A stretch of DNA of 64,000 nucleotides. Origin: Massilia soli. Lineage in GTDB: Bacteria > Pseudomonadota > Gammaproteobacteria > Burkholderiales > Burkholderiaceae_D. The stretch lies in contig NZ_JAFBIL020000004.1 in the NCBI RefSeq assembly GCF_016809835.1, positions 456,907-520,906 of the forward strand, given 5' to 3'. A program made the position numbers and the translations under genes. Under the pieces are notes generated by a model. The model was not told the DNA's origin and made no database searches. It was given only the letters and a program-made list of their open reading frames with translations. Positions 47,026-56,284 of the stretch are shown here, in pieces; positions within the stretch are counted from its first letter, which is position 1; every line of letters starts with the position of its first letter.

Positions 47026-47041
47026 TTGGCACGCTACTTGC
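47026..47041 (+). promoter_or_regulatory. Sigma-54 promoter of the PEP-CTERM gene
   Basis: TTGGCACG-CTAC-TTGC matches the consensus TTGGCACG-N4-TTGC exactly, with the GG (-24) and GC (-12) pairs 10 bases apart. Transcription would start near 47053, about 24 bases before the ATG. Confidence 0.8.
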
Positions 47042-47046
47042 GGTTA

Positions 47047-47060
47047 TTGATTCAGATCAA
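47047..47060 (+). promoter_or_regulatory. FNR/Anr-type palindrome over the predicted start site
   Basis: TTGAT-TCAG-ATCAA is a perfect FNR/Anr box, extended to ATTGAT-N4-ATCAAT. It covers the predicted sigma-54 start point, a position where a bound regulator would be expected to block transcription (inferred). Confidence 0.6.
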
Positions 47061-47076
47061 TTACCCGGCAAATAAA

Positions 47077-47691
47077 ATGCGATTCGTGTCACGTCTGCTT
47101 GTGTGCTTCCTCCTCATGGTATCCGTCCAGGCATCAGCCAGCGTGCTTTACACCTGGCAGATGACCAAGCCGTCCGCGACCATTCACCGGTCGTGGGGAT
47201 CGCTGTTAATTACGGATGCAGCGTTCCGCGACGGAGGAGCGAGCTATTCCGTGAGAACCAGTTGCAATCAAGATCCCTGCAGCTTTTCCGACCCCTCCAG
47301 CCCGATCCTACGGTTCGAGTTCGGGGCCAATGAGCGGCCATACGGCCTGTATATTGATCCCATTGCCGGCCATGGTCTGATGGAAACCTGGGCTGATACA
47401 ACGTTTGAGATAAGCTTTTCCATCACAGGTCGCCGCATTACAGATCTCAGCCTTTACCTTTGGAACTGGGATACGAATATGCTCATGGAAAATGGCAACA
47501 TAATCACGCTCAGCAGCGACTGGCCGGGTTGCTACATGCATTGCGCCGGTGGCAGTGGTTTCTTCAAGGAAGTCAACATACCCGAGCCGGCTACCTTGCC
47601 ACTGGTTGGCTTGGCGCTCGTGGGCTTGGTATTTCAACTTCGCCGTCGACCGCAGAGAAATCATCCGTTAATGACGCACGTCATCAGGTAG
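47077..47691 (+). CDS. PEP-CTERM sorting-domain protein
   Basis: The 204-residue protein has an N-terminal signal peptide (to about residue 22) and a C-terminal PEP-CTERM signal: IPEPATLPLVGLALVGLVFQLRRR, that is Pro-Glu-Pro, a membrane helix and an arginine cluster. This tag is recognised by exosortase, and such proteins are linked to exopolysaccharide and floc formation. The middle part has two cysteine pairs (SCNQDPCSF and GCYMHCAGG) and no recognised fold. ATG 47077 is chosen because it gives the signal peptide and lies just downstream of a sigma-54 promoter. GC content seems lower than in neighbouring genes. No exosortase gene is in the window. Confidence 0.88.
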   Translation: MRFVSRLLVCFLLMVSVQASASVLYTWQMTKPSATIHRSWGSLLITDAAFRDGGASYSVRTSCNQDPCSFSDPSSPILRFEFGANERPYGLYIDPIAGHGLMETWADTTFEISFSITGRRITDLSLYLWNWDTNMLMENGNIITLSSDWPGCYMHCAGGSGFFKEVNIPEPATLPLVGLALVGLVFQLRRRPQRNHPLMTHVIR

Positions 47692-47694
47692 TGC

Positions 47695-48789
47695 TTACGG
47701 AACGATGGTCGTGAACAGGTAGACCACGAAAATCACCAAGTGCACGGTACCTTGCATGACAGTGGTCCGGCCGGTGCCGAGCGACAGCGTGGCGACAATG
47801 ATCGACAAGCCCAGCAGCACGGTCGACTTGACATCGATGCCGAGGGACAGCGTCCAGCCGGTCGCCAGCGAGACGATCGCCACCGCGGGAATCGTCAGGC
47901 CGATACTGGCAAGGGCCGATCCGAGCGCCAGGTTCAGGCTGGTCTGCAGGCGATTGGCGCGGGCCGCCTGATACGCGGCAATCCCTTCTGGTAAGAGAAC
48001 CACGGCGGCAATGATGATGCCGACCAGGGCCTTGGGCGCACCGGCGGCGATGACCGCCGCCTCCAGTGTTGGCGACAGTGCCTTCGCCAGCAAGACAACG
48101 CCTGCCAGGCAGGTCAGCAGCAAGGCGGCGCTGATCCACGCCAACTTCGCTGGCGGTGGCGGCGCATGCACATCTTCGTCGCCGGGAGCGGCTTCAGGCA
48201 GGAAGTAATCGCGGTGGCGCACGGTTTGCACGAGCACAAACGTTCCATAGAGTACGAGCGAAATGACCGCGATAAAAGCCAGCTGGCTGGCGCTGTATGA
48301 CGGGCCGACCGTGGTGGTGGTGTAATTCGGCAGCACCATCGTGAGTACCGAGATCGCCGCCAGCGTCGCGAGCGCGGCGGACACGCCGTACAGGCCGAAC
48401 GTCTGTTCGCCGTGCCGGCCCGCGCCGGCCAGGATGCACAGGCCGACCATGCCGTTCAAGATGATCATGACGGCGGCAAACACGGTATCGCGCGCGAGGC
48501 CAGACGTCGCTTCACCGCCTGCAATCATCAGCGACACGATCAGCGCCACCTCGATCGCCGTCACCGCAAGCGCCAAGACCAGCGTGCCATACGGTTCGCC
48601 CACCTTGTGCGCGACAACCTCGGCGTGGAACACAGCAGCCAGCACGCCGCCAAAAAGGCCTGCCACCAGGACAGCCATGTAGTAGATGCCGAAAGCGTCT
48701 CCGGCACCAGCGGCCAATCCAGCCAGTAATATCCAGCAGATAATCGGCGCGGCGATGGACCAGCGTGGAAGTGTGTGTGAAATTTTCAT
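47695..48789 (-). CDS. chaA: Calcium/sodium:proton antiporter (ChaA type)
   Basis: This 364-residue CaCA-family exchanger has about eleven membrane segments and two signature acidic repeats: AVTAIEVALIVSLM and AAVVLLPEGIAAYQAARANRLQ. The stretch LNLALGSALASIGLTIPAVA is nearly invariant in ChaA. It expels calcium or sodium/potassium in exchange for protons, mainly at alkaline pH. Its stop is 3 bases from that of the PEP-CTERM gene (convergent), with no terminator seen between them. No good ribosome-binding site precedes the start. Confidence 0.9.
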   Translation of the reverse strand: MKISHTLPRWSIAAPIICWILLAGLAAGAGDAFGIYYMAVLVAGLFGGVLAAVFHAEVVAHKVGEPYGTLVLALAVTAIEVALIVSLMIAGGEATSGLARDTVFAAVMIILNGMVGLCILAGAGRHGEQTFGLYGVSAALATLAAISVLTMVLPNYTTTTVGPSYSASQLAFIAVISLVLYGTFVLVQTVRHRDYFLPEAAPGDEDVHAPPPPAKLAWISAALLLTCLAGVVLLAKALSPTLEAAVIAAGAPKALVGIIIAAVVLLPEGIAAYQAARANRLQTSLNLALGSALASIGLTIPAVAIVSLATGWTLSLGIDVKSTVLLGLSIIVATLSLGTGRTTVMQGTVHLVIFVVYLFTTIVP

Positions 48790-48929
48790 CGGGGATCAGA
48801 CATTGGAAGCAGAGGCAGTGTAGCGCAAAAAGCAAGCTTCCGACGCTGACAACGCTGAAGCTTGCCATGACAAAAACGGCGCGTTTGCTGTACATTTACT
48901 ACATTCTCTTAAATCCGGCCCGACTTCCC

Positions 48930-51314
48930 ATGATCAGATCCACGCTAAGCACGGCAGCCTTGCTGCTGGTGCTTCCCTCGCTTGCCTTCGCACAAAACAG
49001 CAGCCGTACAGTAGAACGCATTGAACAGAAAGGGAACCGGCTGGAGGTAGTCACCAACGACGGGGTGTATCTGATCACGCCCTACTCCGACCGGATCATG
49101 GAAACCGTGTTCGTGCCGAGAGGCGAGCAGCACGATCCGCGCTCGCATGCGGTGGTGATGGCGCCGATGGCAAAAGGTAGTCTGACTACGTCGGGTAGCG
49201 CCGCAGAATTCGCTACCGCCGGCATCAGCGCCACAATCACGCGCGCGCCGTTCGGCATCAGCTATGCGTACAAGGGCCGGCCGCTGGTCGCCGAGAAGAA
49301 CGGCTACACGCGCCAGGGCAAGAGCGAATCGATCGATTTCGCGCTGACGCCCGACGAAGCCCTGTATGGCGGCGGCGCGCGCGCCCTTGGCATGAACCGC
49401 CGCGGCCACCGCCTGCCGCTGTATAACAAGGCGCACTACGGATACGGCCAGAAGTCCGAGCAAATGAGCTACGGGATGCCGCTGGTGCTGTCCTCGAAGA
49501 TGTACATGGTCCACTTCGACAATCCGACCACCGGCTTCCTCGACCTCGACGCAAAGAAAGCCAATGTGCTGTCGTTCGAGCCGTCCAGCGGACGCAAGGC
49601 ATACCAGGTGATCGCCGGCGACAGCTGGGAACAGCTCACCTACGAATACACCAGCCTGACCGGGCGCCAGCCGCTGCCGCCGCGCTGGGCCTTCGGTAAC
49701 TTCGCCAGCCGCTTCGGCTATCGCTCCGAAGCGCAAGCGCGCGCCACGGTCGACAAATTCATCGCCGAAAAGGTGCCGCTCGACGCCATCGTGTTCGACC
49801 TGTATTGGTTTGGTCCGGACATGCGCGGCTCAATGGGTAACTTCAGCTTCAACAAAGCGCAGTTTCCGAAGCCGCGCGAGATGATGGCCGACTTTTCCGC
49901 CAAGGGCGTCAAGACCATCCTGATCACCGAGCCCTTCGTGCTGACCGCGTCGACCCGCTGGCAGGAAGCAGTCGACCGCAAGGTTCTCGCGACGGACGAC
50001 AAGGGCGCGCCGTTCCGCTATGACTTCTACTTCGGCAATACCGGCCTGATCGACATCACCAGCCCGCTCGCGCGCAGCTGGTTCTGGGATATCTACAAAG
50101 AGTTGACGCCGCTGGGCGTGGCAGGATGGTGGGGCGACCTGGGCGAGCCGGAAGTGCACCCGGATGCGACCCGCCATGTCGGCGGCAGCGCGGCGCAGGT
50201 GCACAACATCTACGGCCACGAATGGGCACGTCTGGTCTACGAGGGCTACCGCAAGGACTTCCCGAACCAGCGGCCCTTCATCCTGATGCGCTCCGGTTAT
50301 TCGGGCTCTCAGCGCTTCGGGCTGATCCCGTGGTCGGGCGATGTCAGCCGCAGCTGGGATGGACTCAAGCCGCAGCCGGAGATCTCGCTGCAGATGGGGA
50401 TGCAGGGGGCGGCGTACATGCATTCGGACCTCGGCGGCTTCGCCGGTGCGACCCTCGACGACGAGCTTTACGTGCGCTGGCTGCAGTACGGCGTGTTCCA
50501 GCCAATCTACCGCCCGCACGCGCAGGAAGACGTGGCATCCGAACCGGTATTCCGCTCGCCCGCTGCACTGGCGCTGGCGCGCGAGGCGATCCGCCTGCGC
50601 TACCGCCTGCTGCCGTACAACTACACGGCGGCGTTCGACAACAACCAGGCGGGCTTGCCGCTGATGCGGCCACTGATGTTCGAGGAGCCGCACAACGCCA
50701 AGGTGCGCGAGCTGTCGTCGACTTACCTGTGGGGGAACGACATGTTGGTCAGCCCGGTGCTGGAAGCGAAGAAGGCCGCGCAGGAGGTCTACTTCCCGGC
50801 CACGGCGGCGTGGTTCGACTTCTACACGGGCCAGCGCCATGAAGCCGGCAGCACGGCGGTAGTAGCCCTGTCGGCGGACCGTATTCCCGTGTTCGTGCGC
50901 GCCGGCGCGTTCATCCCGATGGCGCCTGCCATGCAGAGCACGCGCGACTACACGGGGAAGGCCATCGAGCTGCACTACTACCATGACAGTTCGGTCGCGG
51001 CGGGCAGCGGCAAGATGTATGAGGACGATGGCGAAACGCCGGAGGCTTTCGAGAAAGGCAGGTATGAACTGCTGCAGTTCGCCAGCCGCGCGAGCGGCAA
51101 GCTACTTGAGATCAGCGTCGCCACCGAGACCGGCGCAAACCAGCGCCGCGTCGAGCGTGCGCTGTCGATGGTGGTTCACAATGTCGGCGCCAGGCCTGAG
51201 CGGGTCGAGGTGGATGGCCGCGCGGTGCAGTACGACTACCAGGCCGCCAGCAAGGCGCTGACGTTCCTGGCGCCTGCCAGCGACGCGGCACGCCGGACCA
51301 TTGCAATCAAATAG
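48930..51314 (+). CDS. Secreted GH31 family alpha-glucosidase-like enzyme
   Basis: The 794-residue protein has a signal peptide (to about residue 21) and a full GH31 layout: N-terminal beta-sandwich, catalytic barrel, and two C-terminal beta domains. The nucleophile is D403 in GWWGDLGEPE and the acid/base is probably D471 in PWSGDVSRSWDG. Family members cut alpha-glucosides or alpha-xylosides; the substrate here is unknown. No other sugar-use genes are adjacent. ATG 48930 lacks a ribosome-binding site. A start 21 codons upstream (MTKTARLL) is possible but would bury the signal peptide. Confidence 0.9.
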   Translation: MIRSTLSTAALLLVLPSLAFAQNSSRTVERIEQKGNRLEVVTNDGVYLITPYSDRIMETVFVPRGEQHDPRSHAVVMAPMAKGSLTTSGSAAEFATAGISATITRAPFGISYAYKGRPLVAEKNGYTRQGKSESIDFALTPDEALYGGGARALGMNRRGHRLPLYNKAHYGYGQKSEQMSYGMPLVLSSKMYMVHFDNPTTGFLDLDAKKANVLSFEPSSGRKAYQVIAGDSWEQLTYEYTSLTGRQPLPPRWAFGNFASRFGYRSEAQARATVDKFIAEKVPLDAIVFDLYWFGPDMRGSMGNFSFNKAQFPKPREMMADFSAKGVKTILITEPFVLTASTRWQEAVDRKVLATDDKGAPFRYDFYFGNTGLIDITSPLARSWFWDIYKELTPLGVAGWWGDLGEPEVHPDATRHVGGSAAQVHNIYGHEWARLVYEGYRKDFPNQRPFILMRSGYSGSQRFGLIPWSGDVSRSWDGLKPQPEISLQMGMQGAAYMHSDLGGFAGATLDDELYVRWLQYGVFQPIYRPHAQEDVASEPVFRSPAALALAREAIRLRYRLLPYNYTAAFDNNQAGLPLMRPLMFEEPHNAKVRELSSTYLWGNDMLVSPVLEAKKAAQEVYFPATAAWFDFYTGQRHEAGSTAVVALSADRIPVFVRAGAFIPMAPAMQSTRDYTGKAIELHYYHDSSVAAGSGKMYEDDGETPEAFEKGRYELLQFASRASGKLLEISVATETGANQRRVERALSMVVHNVGARPERVEVDGRAVQYDYQAASKALTFLAPASDAARRTIAIK

Positions 51315-51433
51315 CCGTCGTTCCCGCGCACGCGCACTGCTGTCCGGAATAATCTTGTTGACAGTGCCGTTGCATCAATCGGGTTCGGGGCGCTCACAGA
51401 AATCGCGACATTGAGACTTGGAATGCAAGACTT

Positions 51434-51509
51434 AACGTCGCCCCTGCGAAGGCAGGGGTCCATACTCGGCACGATTCGTATGGGCCCCTGCCTGCGCAGG
51501 GGCGACGTT
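51434..51509. repeat. Type A-like palindromic repeat (CGCCCCTGC variant)
   Basis: AACGTCGCCCCTGCGAAGG and CCTGCGCAGGGGCGACGTT are the inverted ends, with CCATAC and GTATGG inside. It resembles the other type A copies but with GCCCCTGC arms. A lone half element (CGTCGTTCCCGCGCACGCGC) lies at 51316-51335. Confidence 0.75.
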
Positions 51510-51555
51510 GGCCTGCATTGCCGATTTCCTTGTGGCTGTAGCTTCTAAAACGACA

Positions 51556-53235
51556 CTAGCTGGCTTTGCTGTCGCGCAGCTCGCGGCGCAGGATCTTGCC
51601 GACGTTCGTCTTCGGCAGCTCGGTGCGGAACTCGATGTACTTTGGCTTCTTGTACCCGGTTAGCTGCTCCTTGCAGTAGTCCTTGATCTGCTCGGCGGTC
51701 AGGTTCGGGTCCTTGCGGACCACGAACAGCTTCACTGCCTCGCCCGACGAGGCGTCTGGCACGCCGATGCAGGCCACTTCCAGCACGCCTGGGTGGCCCG
51801 CCACGACTTCTTCGACTTCATTCGGATACACGTTAAAGCCCGACACCAAAATCATGTCCTTCTTGCGGTCGACGATGCGCGTGTATCCGCGTTCGTCCAT
51901 GATGCCGACGTCGCCGGTCTTGAAGAAGCCGTCGGCGGTCATCGCCCTGGCGGTTTCGTCGTCGCGCTTCCAGTAGCCGGCCATCACCTGCGGGCCGCGC
52001 ACCGCGATTTCACCCGCGGTGCCAAGCGGTACCGGGTTGCCGTCGTCGTCGAGGATGACGATTTCCGTGTTTGGATACGGCAGGCCGATGGTGCCGGTGA
52101 ATTCCTTGATGTCGCAGCGGTTGGCGGTCACCACCGGCGAGGTCTCCGACAGGCCGTAGCCTTCGACGATCGCGGTGCCGGTCAGCGCCAGCCATTTGTC
52201 GGCGACCGGGCGCTGCACGGCCATGCCGCCGCCGTTGCAGACCTTGTAGCTCGAGAAGTCGAGCTTGGCGAATTCGGCGTTGTTCAGCAGCGCGTTGTAC
52301 AAGGTGTTCACGGCCGGGAAGATGTTGATCTTGTACTTGCCCAGTTCCTTTACAAAACCCGGAATGTCGCGCGGGTTCGGGATCAGCACATTCATGCCGC
52401 CCAGCCGCATGCCCATCAGCGCGCAGACAGTCAGCGAATAGATGTGATACAGCGGCAGCGCGCATGCAAACTGCGGTTCGGTCCCCTCGGGCAGGGTCTT
52501 CAGGGACGGTGCTAGCCAGGCTTCGTTCTGCAGCACGTTCGCGATGACGTTGCGGTGCAGGAGCACGGCGCCTTTCGATACGCCGGTGGTGCCGCCGGTG
52601 TACTGCAGGAAGGCGATATCGTCATGGCCCAGCGTGGCGGCCTTGAACGGCAGGCGCGAGCCTTCCGACAGCACCTTGTTGAAGCCCACGCCGGTCGGCA
52701 GCGAAAACGCCGGCACCAGCTTCTTGACCTTGCGGACCACGAAGTTGACGATGGCGCCTTTCAGGCCGCCGAGCAGGTCGCCCATGGTCGCGACGACCAC
52801 GTGCTTGACGCTGGTTTTCTCGAGCACCTGTTCGACCGTGTGCGCGAAGTTCTCCAGCACGATGATGGCTTCGGCGCCGGAGTCGATCAGCTGGTGCTGC
52901 AGTTCGCGCGCGGTGTACAGCGGGTTGACGTTGACGACGGTGTAGCCGGCGCGCAGCGCGGCGGCCAGCGCCACCGGATACTGCAGCACGTTAGGCATCA
53001 TGATGGCCACGCGCGCGCCCTGCTTCATGCCGCGCGATTGCAGCCACGCGCCCATCTGCTGCGACATCTGGTCAAGCTCGCGGAAGGTGATGGCCTTGTC
53101 CATGCAGACGTAGGCCTTGCGGTCCGCGTACTTGCGGAACGACTCTTCCAGCAGGTGAGACAGCGACCGGTACTGCGTGATGTCGATTTCCGCCGGCACG
53201 CCCGGTTCATACTGACTTAGCCAAAACTTGTCCAT
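51556..53235 (-). CDS. fadD: Long-chain fatty acid--CoA ligase, second of a tandem pair
   Basis: The 559-residue ANL-superfamily ligase activates fatty acids to acyl-CoA via an acyl-AMP. It has the AMP-binding loop YTGGTTGVSKGA, EGYGLSETSP, the hinge block VDRKKDMILVSGFNVYPNE and catalytic K547 (PKTNVGKILRR). ATG 53235 (MDKFWLSQYEPGVPAEID) is set by AGAGGC and matches the start of its neighbour. It is strongly similar in sequence to the upstream ligase. A palindromic terminator lies 40 bases before its start, so it may be expressed less than, or apart from, the first gene. Confidence 0.94.
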   Translation of the reverse strand: MDKFWLSQYEPGVPAEIDITQYRSLSHLLEESFRKYADRKAYVCMDKAITFRELDQMSQQMGAWLQSRGMKQGARVAIMMPNVLQYPVALAAALRAGYTVVNVNPLYTARELQHQLIDSGAEAIIVLENFAHTVEQVLEKTSVKHVVVATMGDLLGGLKGAIVNFVVRKVKKLVPAFSLPTGVGFNKVLSEGSRLPFKAATLGHDDIAFLQYTGGTTGVSKGAVLLHRNVIANVLQNEAWLAPSLKTLPEGTEPQFACALPLYHIYSLTVCALMGMRLGGMNVLIPNPRDIPGFVKELGKYKINIFPAVNTLYNALLNNAEFAKLDFSSYKVCNGGGMAVQRPVADKWLALTGTAIVEGYGLSETSPVVTANRCDIKEFTGTIGLPYPNTEIVILDDDGNPVPLGTAGEIAVRGPQVMAGYWKRDDETARAMTADGFFKTGDVGIMDERGYTRIVDRKKDMILVSGFNVYPNEVEEVVAGHPGVLEVACIGVPDASSGEAVKLFVVRKDPNLTAEQIKDYCKEQLTGYKKPKYIEFRTELPKTNVGKILRRELRDSKAS

Positions 53236-53270
53236 CTCTGATGCCTCTGTAATTTGTTGATTCATAAATG

Positions 53271-53296
53271 AAAAGACCGCCCGCATGCGGGCGGTC
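53271..53296 (-). terminator. Terminator or attenuator between the two fadD genes
   Basis: A perfect 22-base palindrome (GACCGCCCGC and its complement, with no spare loop bases) is followed on the minus strand by TTTT. It comes 17 bases after the first fadD stop and 40 bases before the second start. Confidence 0.75.
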
Positions 53297-53312
53297 CAAT
53301 CGGTCCACCGTG

Positions 53313-55010
53313 TTATGCCGCCTGCTTTTCCGTCTTCTTCTGCTCGTCGCGAAGTACGCGGCGCAGGATTTTACCAACGTTTGTCTTCGGCAGTTCGTCG
53401 CGGAACTCGATGTACTTCGGTTTCTTGTAGCCGGTGAGCTGTTCCTTGCAGTAGCCCATCAGCTGGGCCGAGGTCAGGTTCGGGTCCTTGCGCACCACGA
53501 AGGCCTTGACCGCTTCGCCCGAGTGTTCGTCCTCGACGCCGATCACGGCGCATTCGAGCACGCCCGGATGCATCGCGATCACGCCTTCGAGTTCGTTCGG
53601 ATAGACGTTAAAGCCCGACACCAGGATCATGTCCTTCTTGCGGTCGACGATCTTGACGTAGCCGTTCGCGTCCATCACGCCGACGTCGCCCGATTTGAAG
53701 TAGCCGTCGGGCGTCATGACCTTGGCGGTTTCGTCCGGACGGTTCCAGTAGCCTGCCATGACCTGCGGGCCGCGGATCGCGATCTCGCCCGGTTCGCCCA
53801 GCGGCACCGGCTGGCCGTTATCGTCGATGATGGCGATGTCGGTCGATGGCACCGGCAGGCCGATGGTACCGGTGAATTCGGTCATGTCGGCGCGGTTGCA
53901 GGTCGCCACAGGCGAGGTTTCGGACAAGCCGTAGCCTTCGATGATCGAGGTGCCGGTGGCTTTCTTCCACTTGTCGTTGACGGCCTGCTGCACCGCCATG
54001 CCGCCGCCGTTGGACAGCTTGAGCGCGCTGAAATCGATCTTCTCGAACTCGGGATGGTTCAGCAGCGCGTTGTACAGCGTGTTCACCGCCGGCAGCATGT
54101 TGAACTTGTACTTCTGCAGTTCCTTGATGAAGCCGCCGATGTCGCGCGGATTCGGGATCAGGATGTTGAGCGCGCCGACGCGGGTGCCCCACATCGCGCA
54201 GGCCGTCAGCGCGAAGATATGGTACAGCGGCAGCGCGCAGACGATGGTCATCTGCTCGATGACCGGCGGCTTCTCCAGCGCCGGCTTGGCCCACACTTCG
54301 GTCTGCAAAATGTTGGCGATGATGTTGCGGTGCGTGAGCGTGGCGCCTTTCGATACGCCGGTGGTGCCGCCGGTATACTGAAGGAAGGCGACATCGGCGC
54401 TGGTGGCTTCGACCGGGCTGAAGGTCATGCGTTCGCCCTGCGACAGCGCGTCCTTGAACTTGACGGCGTTCGGCAGCGCGAACTCAGGGACCATCTTCTT
54501 GACATTGCGGACCACGAAGTTGACCAGCATGCCTTTGGCGCCGCCGAGCATTTCGCCCATGCTGGCCACGACGATGTGCTTGACCGGGGTCTTGGTGAGC
54601 ACCTGCTGCAGCACGTTGGCGAAGTTCTCGAGCACGATGATCGCCTCGCTGCCGGAGTCGGACAGCTGGTGTTCCAGTTCGCGCGGGGTGTACAGCGGGT
54701 TGACGTTGACGACGGTGTAGCCGGCGCGCAAGATCGCGGTGATCGCGATCGGGTACTGCAGCACGTTTGGCATCATCACGGCGACGCGGGCGCCCTTCTT
54801 CAGGCCGCGGCTTTGCAGCCAGGCGGCCATCTTCTTCGACTGGGCGTCCAGTTCCGAATAAGTGAGGAACTTGTCCATGCAGACGTAGGCATTGCGGTCA
54901 CCGAACTTCTGAAACGATTCCTCGAACATCTGGACCAGCGACCGGTACTGATCCGGGTCAATCTCGGCGGGAACGCCAGGGGGGTATGACTTCAACCAAA
55001 ATTTATCCAT
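53313..55010 (-). CDS. fadD: Long-chain fatty acid--CoA ligase, first of a tandem pair
   Basis: This 565-residue acyl-CoA synthetase has the same motifs as its neighbour: YTGGTTGVSKGATLTHRN, EGYGLSETSPVATCNR, IVDRKKDMILVSGFNVYPNELE and K547 (PKTNVGKILRR). GAGGCAGAC gives a clear start. The pair resembles fadD1-fadD2 of pseudomonads, where the two enzymes differ in chain-length preference. The C-terminus carries a charged tail (RDEQKKTEKQAA) absent from the second copy. Nearby genes do not complete beta-oxidation. Confidence 0.94.
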   Translation of the reverse strand: MDKFWLKSYPPGVPAEIDPDQYRSLVQMFEESFQKFGDRNAYVCMDKFLTYSELDAQSKKMAAWLQSRGLKKGARVAVMMPNVLQYPIAITAILRAGYTVVNVNPLYTPRELEHQLSDSGSEAIIVLENFANVLQQVLTKTPVKHIVVASMGEMLGGAKGMLVNFVVRNVKKMVPEFALPNAVKFKDALSQGERMTFSPVEATSADVAFLQYTGGTTGVSKGATLTHRNIIANILQTEVWAKPALEKPPVIEQMTIVCALPLYHIFALTACAMWGTRVGALNILIPNPRDIGGFIKELQKYKFNMLPAVNTLYNALLNHPEFEKIDFSALKLSNGGGMAVQQAVNDKWKKATGTSIIEGYGLSETSPVATCNRADMTEFTGTIGLPVPSTDIAIIDDNGQPVPLGEPGEIAIRGPQVMAGYWNRPDETAKVMTPDGYFKSGDVGVMDANGYVKIVDRKKDMILVSGFNVYPNELEGVIAMHPGVLECAVIGVEDEHSGEAVKAFVVRKDPNLTSAQLMGYCKEQLTGYKKPKYIEFRDELPKTNVGKILRRVLRDEQKKTEKQAA

Positions 55011-55208
55011 GTCTGCCTCGTCTCATCTTTATCGTTATTGGAACTGGCGCAACGGCCAGTTGAAGATGCGTCTGGCCTGATCGTGCAGGCGCATGACTAC
55101 TCCCATTGTGATGCTATCGGTCAGCGAGGCCTTACGCAAGCGCTTTTGCTGGTATTTGAGCAATGACTCTACCTGCTGGGGATTGATGCGGCGCAGCAGA
55201 GTGCGATG

Positions 55209-56267
55209 TCATGCAGGCGGGGTAAGCGCCTTCAGGCGGCGATGGCGTTCGGCCTTGTCGAGCCTGGCAAGTTCGCGGGCGGCTGCGTAAAAGCCGTTGA
55301 AGGTCTTCTCGCGCGCCATCAGGGCGCGGAAGGCAGGCACGAAGTCGGTATAGGTGGCAATCGAGGCCAGGTGGGCGTTGGAGAGCGGCTCGGCGAAAAA
55401 GCGGTCATATCCGGCAAAGCCGCCCCATGATTGCTTGAGCAGCACGTAGTCGTCCTTCAGTTGGACGAACAGGCGCGCCTTGGTGGCGCGCTTGGCGCTC
55501 GCTGGCGCCTTCGATGCATAGTTTATTTCAAGGGCGCGGCGGTATTCGAGCAGCAGTTTGACGAAGTCCTTTTTGCGCGCCGCGAATTTGGCGTAGTTCT
55601 CACGCATCTTGTCGTTGCCGAAGCCGTTCAGCCAGCGCTCGACGCCGGCCTCTTCGACCGCGCTGGCGAACGACTCGTTGAACTGCGAATCGCCCTGTAC
55701 GTAGAGGACCTGGTGCGACAGCTCATGGAAGATCAGCCGCGCCAGTTCGGCGTCGGGATAGTGTATGAACGTCGAGATCAGCGGGTCGTTGAACCAGCCC
55801 AGCGTGGAGTAGGCCGGAACGCCGCCGACCTGGACGTCGTGGCCGCCGGCGCGCAGCTCCTGGGCGTAGGCCTGGGCCTCGTCCTTGCTGTAGTAGCCGC
55901 GGTAGTTGACACAGCCGGCCACCGGGAAGCACCACTGCAAGGGCTTGAGCGACAGCTCTGGCGTGGCGACGATGTTCCACAGGACGTAGGGCCGCGACAG
56001 CCTGGCATAGTTCTTGTAGCTGCCGTTGTCGGGCAGGCCAAGTTCCTTGACGGCGAAGCTGCGGATCTGGCGCGCCGTGGCGAGCCGCACGCGCAGCCTG
56101 GAGTCGGTACCGTTATCGGCCAGCCAGTCTTCGATCGGGCGCGCGTCGGACAACAGCTGCACCTGTCCGCGCGCGGCCTGCGCGTAGTAGTTCAGGCTCG
56201 AGCAGCTGGCCAGCAGGCCCGCTGCGATGCCCGCAAGCGCGATGTGCCTGAGGGTCCGGGTATTCAT
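55209..56267 (-). CDS. Putative zinc aminopeptidase lipoprotein
   Basis: The 352-residue protein has a lipobox ending LLASC (Cys22) and a zinc-binding HELSH motif (H181-H185) in RLIFHELSHQVLYVQGDSQFNESFA, with the downstream Glu in NESFA as likely third ligand. This is the pattern of the bacterial putative aminopeptidase family (PF10023). It is anchored in the envelope. ATG 56267 is set by ACAGGA and gives the lipoprotein signal; the upstream part of the open frame overlaps the molybdopterin gene and is rejected. It starts 17 bases after that gene, so the two are probably cotranscribed. Confidence 0.87.
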   Translation of the reverse strand: MNTRTLRHIALAGIAAGLLASCSSLNYYAQAARGQVQLLSDARPIEDWLADNGTDSRLRVRLATARQIRSFAVKELGLPDNGSYKNYARLSRPYVLWNIVATPELSLKPLQWCFPVAGCVNYRGYYSKDEAQAYAQELRAGGHDVQVGGVPAYSTLGWFNDPLISTFIHYPDAELARLIFHELSHQVLYVQGDSQFNESFASAVEEAGVERWLNGFGNDKMRENYAKFAARKKDFVKLLLEYRRALEINYASKAPASAKRATKARLFVQLKDDYVLLKQSWGGFAGYDRFFAEPLSNAHLASIATYTDFVPAFRALMAREKTFNGFYAAARELARLDKAERHRRLKALTPPA

Positions 56268-56284
56268 GTCGGCAGTTCCTGTCC

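Noticed and set aside
55093..55290. A 65-codon plus-strand open frame upstream of the fadD pair
   Set aside because: It overlaps the 3' end of the aminopeptidase gene on the other strand and has no ribosome-binding site or recognisable family.
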